21,032 bases of DNA from JBGYPP01 sp041838515 (lineage in GTDB: Bacteria; Bacillota; Clostridia; Lachnospirales; Lachnospiraceae): assembly GCA_041838515.1 (NCBI GenBank), contig JBGYPP010000045.1, forward strand, positions 1-21,032. The letters are read 5' to 3'. Position 1 is the first letter of the stretch, and each line of letters begins with the position of its first letter. Below the pieces are notes generated by a model. It saw only the letters and a program-made list of their open reading frames with translations, searched no databases and was not told the DNA's origin. The position numbers were made by a program, and so were the translations under genes. This document shows positions 7,236 through 13,727 of this stretch, piece by piece.

Positions 7236-7361
7236 GCCGTCTATGGGAAGAGAGGCACAGCCTTATGGCTGGGGTGGACCTTCTCCTGCCAGGTGGCGGA
7301 TTTTGCCCTTGGTGGCAGAGAGAATAGACAAAAATGCCATAGGACATAGAGAGGTGGAAAA
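7236..7361 (+). promoter_or_regulatory. Structured leader of rpmE, candidate L31 autoregulatory element
   Basis: The leader can fold into a closed multi-branch structure. An outer stem pairs gtctat (7239-7244) with atagac (7324-7329). Inside are a hairpin cagcc-ttat-ggctg (about 7259-7272) and a third stem ctgcca (7286-7291) with tggcag (7313-7318). Ribosomal protein L31 genes in several phyla carry leader RNAs that L31 binds to repress its own synthesis. Whether this one belongs to a named L31 leader class is an inference. Confidence 0.5.
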
Positions 7362-7565
7362 ATGAAAGAAGGAATTCATCCCAAGTATTTTCAAGCAAAT
7401 GTGACCTGCAACTGCGGCAACAGCTTTCTGACCGGATCAACCAAGGAGAGCATACACGTGGAGATTTGCTCCAAATGCCATCCTTTTTACACTGGCCAGC
7501 AAAAGACTGTCAGGGCAGATGGCCGTATTGACAAATTTAACAAGAAGTACGGAGTGCCCCAGTAA
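7362..7565 (+). CDS. rpmE: 50S ribosomal protein L31, zinc-binding form
   Basis: A 67-residue ribosomal protein of the large subunit. It starts with the family hallmark MKEGIHPKY and ends with DKFNKKYG. It is the zinc-containing (C+) form: Cys16, Cys18, Cys36 and Cys39 form the ligand set, and the HPFYTG motif follows. A GAGGTGG ribosome-binding site lies about seven bases upstream of the ATG. It has its own promoter, a folded leader and a terminator just downstream, so it is largely independent of the yqhQ-prmC-prfA genes that follow. Confidence 0.98.
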   Translation: MKEGIHPKYFQANVTCNCGNSFLTGSTKESIHVEICSKCHPFYTGQQKTVRADGRIDKFNKKYGVPQ

Positions 7566-7588
7566 GCGGCAAGCGAGAGGGTTTTGGG

Positions 7589-7625
7589 CCTCTGCGCCGG
7601 GCGCGCCGGCTGGAGGTTCTTTTTT
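7589..7625 (+). terminator. Terminator downstream of rpmE
   Basis: The arms cctc + gccgg (7589-7600) pair with ccggc + gagg (7606-7616), interrupted by a small internal loop, and are followed by ttcttttttt. It lies 24 bases after the rpmE stop codon. Confidence 0.75.
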
Positions 7626-7714
7626 CCGAAATATGATTGTGTTGCGGCAAAGAAAAGGTTGGGGTGCATATCTCAATCTTTTTTCTTGCTGGCGGCACTT
7701 TTGCGAGGGCGAAT

Positions 7715-8635
7715 ATGAAGAGGAAGCAAAGGTACTGCGCCATAGGCGGCCAGGCGGTGATGGAGGGCGTGATGATGAAGCGCCAGGACTCCCTGGCCAT
7801 AGCTCTGCGGCGGGCAGATGGGAGCATACATGTAAAACAAGACGGGCACAAGGGCTTTTTGGCCGGCCTGTCTATAGCTTCCTGGCCTCTGATCCGGGGC
7901 GTGGTCAATTTTGTGGACTCCCTGATCCTTGGGAACAAGTGTTTGAATTACTCCATCTCCATGTGGGAGGAGGGAGAGGACAAGTCCCAGGGGAAAATTG
8001 GAGAAAAGATCCTGCCGGCATTGATCACACTGATTTCCATAGTGCTGGCGCTGGGTATGTTTGTCGTCCTGCCCTATTATTTGGCCAGCCTCAGCCAGGC
8101 CTATATACGCAACCGCTCTCTGGTGGCCATACTGGAGGGGGTTCTGCGCATAGGCCTTTTTATACTCTATGTCTGGGCTATAGGCCGTATGCAGGATATA
8201 AGAAGATTGTACCAATACCACGGAGCAGAACACAAGTGCATCAATTGCATAGAGAGGGGCAGGGAGCTGACGGTGGAGAATGTCATGCGTTCTTCCAGGC
8301 TGCACAAGCGCTGTGGCACCAGCTTTATTTTCTTTGTGCTGATGGTCAGCATAGTGCTGTTTTTCTTTATCAGGGTGGATTCCATACCTCAGAGAGTGCT
8401 GCTCCGCATAGCGCTGATGCCTGTGGTGGCGGCCTTATCCTATGAGCTGATACGCCTGGCCGGCCGTTTTGATAATGTGATTGTCAATATACTTTCTGCA
8501 CCGGGCATGCTGGTCCAAAAAATCACCACCAAGGAGCCGGACCGGGAGATGGTGGAGGTGGCCATAGCTGCAGTGGAGGCGGTGTTTGATTGGAGGGCCT
8601 TTCAGAGGGAGGGCGCCGGGGAACTGCGGCCATGA
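7715..8635 (+). CDS. yqhQ: DUF1385 membrane protein, YqhQ family
   Basis: A 306-residue membrane protein of the DUF1385/YqhQ family, widely conserved in Bacillota and of unproven function. The N-terminus has the family signature GGQAVMEGVMM (about residues 9-19). The centre has YHGAEHKCINCIE followed by RLHKRCGTSF; these His, Glu and Cys residues look like a metal or catalytic site facing the membrane. At least four membrane spans are visible, two before and two after that motif. An open frame continues upstream to 7637, but the family N-terminus begins at 7715, with GAGGG six to ten bases before it. The stop overlaps the prmC start in ATGA, implying coupled translation. A location next to rpmE, prmC and prfA is common in Clostridia. 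Confidence 0.9.
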   Translation: MKRKQRYCAIGGQAVMEGVMMKRQDSLAIALRRADGSIHVKQDGHKGFLAGLSIASWPLIRGVVNFVDSLILGNKCLNYSISMWEEGEDKSQGKIGEKILPALITLISIVLALGMFVVLPYYLASLSQAYIRNRSLVAILEGVLRIGLFILYVWAIGRMQDIRRLYQYHGAEHKCINCIERGRELTVENVMRSSRLHKRCGTSFIFFVLMVSIVLFFFIRVDSIPQRVLLRIALMPVVAALSYELIRLAGRFDNVIVNILSAPGMLVQKITTKEPDREMVEVAIAAVEAVFDWRAFQREGAGELRP

Positions 8636-9492
8636 CCCATGGACAGGCCTGCCGCTGGGCGCAGGAGAGATTGGCGGATGTGGGCATAGAGGAAGCCCGC
8701 TGGGAGGCCCGCTGCCTCTGGCAAAACATTTCCGGCCTGGATTGGCATGACCTGTTGGTCCGGGGCGGTGAGGCGCTGGTGGAGGCAGATTGGCGCCGCC
8801 TCAGATCCGCAGTGGAGGAGAGGGCTGCCGGGAGGCCTTTGCAATATATACTGGGCAGTTGGGATTTCTTTGGCCTGTCTTTTGAGGTGGGGGAGGAGGC
8901 GCTGATACCCCGGCAGGATACGGAGGTTTTGGTGGAGGCGGCCCTGCCCTATGTTTCGGATGGCGGTCGCATACTGGATCTGTGTACCGGCAGCGGCTGT
9001 ATATTGATTAGCCTTATGCATGCCAGGCCGGAGGCGGAGGGCGTGGGCGCGGATATCTCTGCAGAAGCCCTGGCCCTGGCCCGGAGCAATGGACAGCGGC
9101 TGCTGGCCGGCAGGCAGAGGCAGCCCCGGTGGCTGGAGAGCGATCTGTTCTCCCGGGTGGAGGGCCGGTTTTCCCTGATTATATCCAATCCTCCCTATAT
9201 ACCCAGCGGCCATATAGACGGGCTGATGGCCCAGGTGCGGGATTTTGAGCCCAGGCTGGCCTTGGATGGGGGAGAGGATGGCTTGGATTTTTATCGGAAA
9301 ATCTCCCGGCTGGCTCCGGAGCATTTGGAGCCCGGCGGGGCTTTGTTTCTAGAGATAGGGCATGACCAGCAGGAGGCGGTGATGGGCCTGTTGGAGGAGG
9401 CGGGATTTGGCCGGGTCAGTGGACTTAGGGATTTGGCCGGGCTGCCCAGGGTGGTATTTGGTTTTTGGCCGGGAGGAGGCAGGAATGTTTGA
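8632..9492 (+). CDS. prmC: Release factor glutamine methyltransferase PrmC
   Basis: A 286-residue S-adenosylmethionine-dependent enzyme that N5-methylates the glutamine of the GGQ motif in release factors, increasing termination efficiency. A helical N-terminal substrate domain (about 1-80) ends in GRPLQYILGSWDFFG. The methyltransferase domain carries LIPRQDTEVLVE (about 91-102), the SAM loop DLCTGSG (116-122) and the catalytic NPPY (186-189). The start at 8632 overlaps the yqhQ stop as ATGA; a longer frame upstream would lie inside yqhQ. Its own end overlaps prfA, which encodes its substrate, by eight bases. The chain yqhQ-prmC-prfA is therefore tightly coupled. Confidence 0.97.
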   Translation: MTHGQACRWAQERLADVGIEEARWEARCLWQNISGLDWHDLLVRGGEALVEADWRRLRSAVEERAAGRPLQYILGSWDFFGLSFEVGEEALIPRQDTEVLVEAALPYVSDGGRILDLCTGSGCILISLMHARPEAEGVGADISAEALALARSNGQRLLAGRQRQPRWLESDLFSRVEGRFSLIISNPPYIPSGHIDGLMAQVRDFEPRLALDGGEDGLDFYRKISRLAPEHLEPGGALFLEIGHDQQEAVMGLLEEAGFGRVSGLRDLAGLPRVVFGFWPGGGRNV

Positions 9493-10558
9493 CCGTTTGG
9501 ATGATTTGCTCATACGGTATGAGGAGCTGATGGGGGAGCTGGGCGAGCCTACAGTGGCGGACAATCAGGAGCGTTTCCGCCGGCTGATGGAGGAGCAGAG
9601 GGATCTGCTGCCCCTGGTGGAGGCGTATACGGATTATAAGAAATCCAAGCAGGACATACAGGATTCCCTGGCCATGCTGGAGGAGGAGGGCGATGAGGAG
9701 ATGCGGGAATTGCTCAAGGAGGAGCTGTCCGCAGCCAAGGCCCGGGTGGAGAAGCTGGAGAAGGAGATGAAGATCCTGCTGCTGCCCAAGGATCCCAATG
9801 ACGACAAAAACGTGGTGGTGGAGATACGCGCGGGCGCCGGCGGAGATGAGGCTGCGCTCTTTGCCGCACAGATGTACAGATTGTATGTGCATTATGCCGA
9901 GAAACAGCGTTGGAGGGTGGAAACCCTGAGTGCCGATGAAATAGGCATAGGCGGCATGAAGGAGGTCAGCTTTATGATTTCCGGCGCAGGCGCTTATTCC
10001 AAATTGAAATATGAGAGCGGCGTGCACCGGGTGCAGAGGGTGCCGGAAACGGAGTCCGGAGGCCGTATACATACCTCCACCATCACCGTGGCTGTGATGC
10101 CCGAGGTGGAGGATGTGGATGTGGTCATAGAGGACAAGGATATACGCATAGATGTAATGCGCGCCTCCGGAAACGGCGGCCAGTGCGTAAACACCACGGA
10201 TTCCGCAGTGCGGCTGACCCATTTTCCCAGCGGCATAGTGGTTTACAGCCAGACGGAGAAATCCCAGCTGCAAAACAAGGCCAAGGCCTTTGCCCTGCTG
10301 CGCGCAAAGCTATATGATATAGAGATGCAAAAGCAGCACGATGCCGAGGCGGCCCTGCGCCGCAGCCAGGTGGGCACAGGGGACAGGTCGGAGAAGATAC
10401 GCACCTACAATTTTCCCCAGGGGCGGGTTACCGATCACAGGATCAAATTGACTCTGTACAAGATAGACAGCGTGATGGACGGGGATATAGAAGAGCTGTT
10501 AGACAGCCTGATCGCAGCGGATCAGGCGGCGAAATTGGCCAAGATGCAGGGGGAGTGA
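9485..10558 (+). CDS. prfA: Peptide chain release factor 1
   Basis: A 357-residue class I release factor that reads UAA and UAG and triggers peptide release. The stop-codon-recognising P-x-T tripeptide is PET (187-189) within HRVQRVPETESGGRIHTS, as in Bacillus, so it is RF1 and not RF2. The catalytic GGQ is at 231-233, in GNGGQCVNTTDSAVRLTH; Asn before and Cys after the GGQ are mild local variations. The C-terminal GTGDRSEKIRTYNFPQGRVTDHR is intact. The start at 9485 has GGGAGGAGG just upstream and overlaps the prmC stop. Fourteen of nineteen isoleucine codons are ATA by hand count. Confidence 0.98.
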   Translation: MFDRLDDLLIRYEELMGELGEPTVADNQERFRRLMEEQRDLLPLVEAYTDYKKSKQDIQDSLAMLEEEGDEEMRELLKEELSAAKARVEKLEKEMKILLLPKDPNDDKNVVVEIRAGAGGDEAALFAAQMYRLYVHYAEKQRWRVETLSADEIGIGGMKEVSFMISGAGAYSKLKYESGVHRVQRVPETESGGRIHTSTITVAVMPEVEDVDVVIEDKDIRIDVMRASGNGGQCVNTTDSAVRLTHFPSGIVVYSQTEKSQLQNKAKAFALLRAKLYDIEMQKQHDAEAALRRSQVGTGDRSEKIRTYNFPQGRVTDHRIKLTLYKIDSVMDGDIEELLDSLIAADQAAKLAKMQGE

Positions 10559-10914
10559 CGGTAGGAGGATGCCTGCCCCAGGCTGGGGAGGGATGCCGGC
10601 TCTATGGCGGGAAGTTTTGCTGACATATGGATGAACAGGGAGTTTTGCCATTGTATGCCATAGCGGATATGGGGCAGGGCTCCCTATTGTTTTCTTTGAA
10701 AACAATATATTGTATGCAAATGGCAATCTCTACTTGAATACTGGAAGCCATTGAGCCACCTGCTTGTTATAGGCAATATCAACAAGAACATGTGTTTATT
10801 ATTTTATGGCCGGCGGAATGGGAGTAGGCGGTATGAGAGTAGGCGGTATGAGAGTAGGCGGTATGACGCCTTTACTGGATGAAAAAGGGATTATTGTGAT
10901 TGAAAAAATACATT
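10559..10914 (+). other. Non-coding gap downstream of prfA
   Basis: No convincing gene lies here. Features visible are an imperfect hairpin built on gggag (about 10639) and ctccc (about 10680), followed immediately by a 9-bp perfect hairpin attgttttc-ttt-gaaaacaat (10686-10706). Either could end the prfA transcript, although neither has a clean T-tract. A 15-bp triplicate repeat sits at 10823-10867. Base composition drops toward AT after 10680. Confidence 0.5.
10823..10867. repeat. 15-bp direct repeat, three copies
   Basis: The unit agtaggcggtatgag occurs three times in tandem (10823-10837, 10838-10852, 10853-10867). Only the last base of the third copy differs, and a degenerate fourth copy precedes them. 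The period is a multiple of three, and an open frame through it would read VGGMR repeats. That frame has no ribosome-binding site and runs into the terminator of the opposite gene, so I treat the repeat as non-coding. Confidence 0.9.
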
Positions 10915-10919
10915 ATTCT

Positions 10920-10974
10920 AAAAAAAGGGCGCTGCCCCACAGAGTGATGGCCTTTTCTCTGTGTTGCAGAACCC
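10920..10974 (-). terminator. Terminator of the CNNM/CorC gene
   Basis: On the minus strand a long stem is built from GGG, CTGC and CACAGAG (10957-10974) pairing with CTCTGTG, GCAG and CCC (10927-10944), with small internal mismatches. It is followed by a run of seven T. Confidence 0.85.
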
Positions 10975-11011
10975 TTTTGGAACGGCGGGGATTCTAGAGG
11001 GGAGGATGCGT

Positions 11012-12307
11012 TCATTCCTCCTCCTTTTCCTCTTCGCCGGGGGGGGAGGCCTCTCCCTCCTCCGGCAGGTCTATCTGTATTTTCACTATGCGGTTCTGGT
11101 CCACGGTATGCACCTTGAGGCTGGGGCCGTTTTCTATGCGCACCTCATCCCCCTCCTGGGGCAGCCGATCCAGGGAACCTATAACAAAACCGCCTATGGA
11201 GTCATATTCCTCAGAGTTGAGTTTGGTGCCCAGCGCATCGTTTAGGTCATCCAGGTTGAGGCTGCCCTCTACCAGATAGCTGCGCTCTCCCAGTGTCTGT
11301 ATCAATTCCGCCTCATCGGCGTCGTATTCATCCCGTATATCGCCTACGATTTCCTCCAGTATATCCTCCATGGTGATCATGCCCACGGTCACGCCGTATT
11401 CATTGAGAACAAAGGCCACGCTGGCCGTTTTTTGGCGCATCTCCGGCAGCAGGTCGGATATTTTCTTGAATTCATAGGTGTAATACGCTTCCCGCAGGCT
11501 GTCCCGCACCTGGAAATCCTGCCCCTGGGGCGTGAGTATAAAGTCTTTGATATTGATAATGCCTACTATATTGTCCTTGTCCTCCATGTACACCGGCAGG
11601 CGGGTGTACATGGAGCTGCGGAACTCTTCCAAAACCTGTTCATAGCTGGCATCTATGCTTACGGTCACCATATTGATGCGGGGCATCATAATGTCCTTGG
11701 CCACGGCCTCCGAGAAATCAAACACATTGTAGATCATATTTCTCTCGTCAGATTCTATCACCCCGTCCTCATGGCTGACATCCACATAGGTCTTTAGCTC
11801 ATTTTCCGTCATGGTGGAGGTCTTTTTGCTGGGGTCTATCCGCAGTATGTAGAGCAGTATGCCATGGGAGAGTTTGTCTATGACAAATATGACCGGGGTC
11901 AAGGCCCGCATAAGGGCCAGAATGGCTCCGCTGTAAAAAAGGGATATGCTGTCGGCGTTAAACATTGCCCAGGTCTTGGGTATGATCTCGCCGAACATCA
12001 GAACCACAAAGGTCAAAATGCCCGTGGCTATGCCCACCACCCAGCCAAAGCGTATGGCCAGCGTAGTCGCCAGGGAGGAAGCTGTGATATTTACCAGATT
12101 GTTTCCTATGAGTATGGTGCTGAGCATCTTGCTGTAATTGTCCAAGATGCGGTTGACCCTGGCGGCCCTTTTATCCCCCTCCTCCTCCAGCGCCCGCATA
12201 CGGACCCGGTTGGAGGTGGTGAGGGCTGTTTCCGCTGAGGAAAAGAACCCGGAGAGCAAGATTAAAACGGCGAGAGATATGATTTGTAATAAATCTGACG
12301 TGTCCAA
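11012..12307 (-). CDS. CNNM/CorC-type ion transporter (HlyC-family protein)
   Basis: A 431-residue protein with three domains in the usual order. First is a DUF21/CNNM membrane domain (about 1-160, with FFSSAETALTTSN near 21-33 and a conserved FGEIIPK near 105-111). Next is a CBS pair (about 205-325), then a CorC/HlyC C-terminal domain (about 345-420) containing YDSIGGFVIG. The family exports Mg(II) or links metal and Na transport; older annotation calls it hemolysin. I choose a TTG start at 12307, because AAAAGGAG lies five bases before it and the protein then begins DTSDLLQ, just before the first membrane span. An ATG exists 27 codons upstream without a site. The last 18 residues are very acidic. 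It has a strong own promoter and terminator. Confidence 0.93.
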   Translation of the reverse strand: MDTSDLLQIISLAVLILLSGFFSSAETALTTSNRVRMRALEEEGDKRAARVNRILDNYSKMLSTILIGNNLVNITASSLATTLAIRFGWVVGIATGILTFVVLMFGEIIPKTWAMFNADSISLFYSGAILALMRALTPVIFVIDKLSHGILLYILRIDPSKKTSTMTENELKTYVDVSHEDGVIESDERNMIYNVFDFSEAVAKDIMMPRINMVTVSIDASYEQVLEEFRSSMYTRLPVYMEDKDNIVGIINIKDFILTPQGQDFQVRDSLREAYYTYEFKKISDLLPEMRQKTASVAFVLNEYGVTVGMITMEDILEEIVGDIRDEYDADEAELIQTLGERSYLVEGSLNLDDLNDALGTKLNSEEYDSIGGFVIGSLDRLPQEGDEVRIENGPSLKVHTVDQNRIVKIQIDLPEEGEASPPGEEEKEEE

Positions 12308-12359
12308 GACCGCTCCTTTTGAATAGGGCAAATGCAGCCCATGTTGCTTACTACCTTGC

Positions 12360-12388
12360 AATATACAAGAAGAGGGGGGAAATGTCAA
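12360..12388 (-). promoter_or_regulatory. Promoter of the CNNM/CorC gene
   Basis: On the minus strand a perfect -35 TTGACA (12383-12388), a 17-base spacer and TATATT (12360-12365) form a strong sigma-A promoter, about 50 bases before the TTG start. Confidence 0.85.
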
Positions 12389-12528
12389 GGAAGTGGGGAG
12401 GTGAGAGAGATTAGGGGTAATAGAAAGATGCGTTTTTGGATGGTGGAAGAATTTCTTGATATGAAAAAACTATTGTATCTTAAAATTACGATAGATAAAA
12501 ACAAAATGAAAAAAATCTAAAAACTATT

Positions 12529-12558
12529 TTGAGATTGAAGCTGCCTTTGGACTAATAT
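12529..12558 (+). promoter_or_regulatory. Possible promoter of the zinc-ribbon gene
   Basis: TTGAGA (12529-12534), an 18-base spacer and TAATAT (12553-12558) lie about 60 bases upstream of the zinc-ribbon start. The whole stretch 12420-12600 is much more AT-rich than its surroundings, so chance matches are likely. Nothing else was recognised between 12389 and 12618. Confidence 0.35.
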
Positions 12559-12618
12559 AAAAAAATATCAAAAAGGGCTTTCTGGCAATAAGTGTGTAGT
12601 CAAGGAGGAGGGGGAACG

Positions 12619-12968
12619 ATGAAATGCAAGAGTTGCGGTTTTCAGATTGAGCAAGGGTATACATTCTGTGGTCATTGCGGAACAGCGGTGGGTGAGGTGG
12701 TTCAGTCTGGCCAAGGGGGATGGGAGAGCCAAGAAACGCAGGAATGGGAAGTGCGGAAAGAGGGGAGTATAAGAGGCTAAAGAAGAATCCAAGGAGGTAA
12801 AATCGGAAAATTCTTCAGAAGATTTTGTCCAGGCGGGAAAGGCGGATGTAAGAAAAAAGTTTTGGGAATGGTGTCCAGGCTGAAAGAAAGAGTAAAAAAA
12901 TGCCTTCTCAAAAGGCTGTGATTGTGGCGGGGATTATTTTTTTGATATGCATGTATGCCTATCTTTAA
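12619..12968 (+). pseudogene. Zinc-ribbon membrane protein broken by frameshifts
   Basis: An intact-looking start (AAGGAGG, then ATG at 12619) opens a 53-residue frame whose first 25 residues are a zinc ribbon, CKSC...CGHC. The frame stops at 12780. The coding signal then jumps: an acidic linker (EAKEESKEVKSENSSEDF) follows one base out of phase at 12773-12880. A basic stretch (RLKERVKK) lies in the first frame again at 12877-12900. A single membrane span (VIVAGIIFLICMYAYL) ends at 12968 in the third frame. Zinc ribbon, charged linker, membrane span and outer domain is a common layout for Clostridial envelope proteins, so I read this as one gene with several indels. The 5' part could still make a short zinc-ribbon peptide. 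The region's AT-rich composition suggests acquisition. Confidence 0.65.
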
Positions 12969-13276
12969 AGCAGCAAGAATTCTTTTGTGGAGTACACGGA
13001 AGGATGGACATTAGCGGCAGTATGTATCAGGTTTTTTATGAAATGCAGGATTCGGTGAGAAGTTTTGTAATTAGTACCGGCAGCGGTACCAGACAGGGTT
13101 GGTCTATTATTTCCAGTGTTTTCTGGCATGAGAGATTCTTTACCACAGACAAGCGGTCTATGGCAAAATCCTGTGTTATGGGAAAAATTTTAGCACATTG
13201 TTTCATTATCGATATGAACTTTAGCAAGGCCAGGGCATGAATGAAAACCATGGCCGGCGATGACATCAATTCCCCC
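12969..13276 (+). other. Probable decayed continuation of the zinc-ribbon gene
   Basis: Directly after the membrane-span fragment, the same frame resumes past the stop with NSFVEYTEGWTLAAV. This loosely resembles the start of the extracellular domains that follow such spans. Another frame stays open from 12947 to 13240 without a ribosome-binding site or recognisable domain. I regard the stretch to about 13240 as remnant coding sequence. The remainder up to the secG promoter is plain intergenic DNA. Confidence 0.35.
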
Positions 13277-13305
13277 TTGCATACCTCTTCCCCCAGTGGT
13301 ATAAT
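13277..13305 (+). promoter_or_regulatory. Promoter of secG
   Basis: TTGCAT (13277-13282), a 17-base spacer and a perfect TATAAT (13300-13305) form a strong sigma-A promoter about 50 bases before the secG start. Confidence 0.85.
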
Positions 13306-13360
13306 ACTATCCTATATGGACGAAGCTCCAGTATAAGCAGGGCTTTGGGTGGAGGTGCTT

Positions 13361-13594
13361 ATGGCGCATATAGTTTTAACCATTTTGTTTATATTGGTCT
13401 GTGTGGCCTTGACGGTGCTGGTGCTGCTGCAGGAGGGCAAATCCGCCGGCCTGGGCGCAGTCAGCGGCGGGGCGGAGACCTACTGGGGCCGCAATAAGGC
13501 GCGCAGCATGGAGGGCAAATTGGTGCAATTGACCACTCTGCTGTCCGTGGCCTTTATGATATTGGCCGCTGTTTTGAACTTGAACTTGTTTTAG
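13361..13594 (+). CDS. secG: Preprotein translocase subunit SecG
   Basis: A 77-residue membrane protein, the small non-essential subunit of the SecYEG protein-export channel. Two membrane spans (about residues 2-20 and 55-74) flank a cytoplasmic loop with the family signature LLQEGKSAGLGAVSGGAETYWGRNKARSMEGKL, here split as LLQEGKSAGLG and ETYWGRNKA. The ATG at 13361 is preferred because GGAGG ends five bases before it. A GTG four codons upstream is in frame but lies across that site. It stands ahead of rnr and smpB, a classical Gram-positive order, but a strong terminator separates it from rnr. Confidence 0.95.
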   Translation: MAHIVLTILFILVCVALTVLVLLQEGKSAGLGAVSGGAETYWGRNKARSMEGKLVQLTTLLSVAFMILAAVLNLNLF

Positions 13595-13608
13595 CAAAAG
13601 GAAAGGCG

Positions 13609-13655
13609 CCTGTCGAAGAGCGGACTGGTTTTTCGCTTTTCGGCAGGTTTTTTTT
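13609..13655 (+). terminator. Strong terminator between secG and rnr
   Basis: A stem of about 14 pairs (two of them G-T) is formed by cctgtcgaagagcg (13609-13622) and cgcttttcggcagg (13634-13647), and is followed by eight T (13648-13655). It should stop most transcripts from the secG promoter before rnr. Confidence 0.9.
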
Positions 13656-13727
13656 GTACAGATTTTGCCGGGATGTTTTATCAAATCAAAAGCAAACATA
13701 TGTTTTTGTTTAGAAAGGTAATGGCAG

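Noticed and set aside
10043..10051. PET instead of PAT or PVT in release factor 1 as a sign of altered stop-codon reading
   Set aside because: PET occurs in Bacillus subtilis RF1 as well, so it is normal for Bacillota.
10806..10997. Small gene encoding VGGMR repeats
   Set aside because: There is no ribosome-binding site, the repeat alone creates the pattern, and the frame runs through the terminator of the convergent transporter gene.
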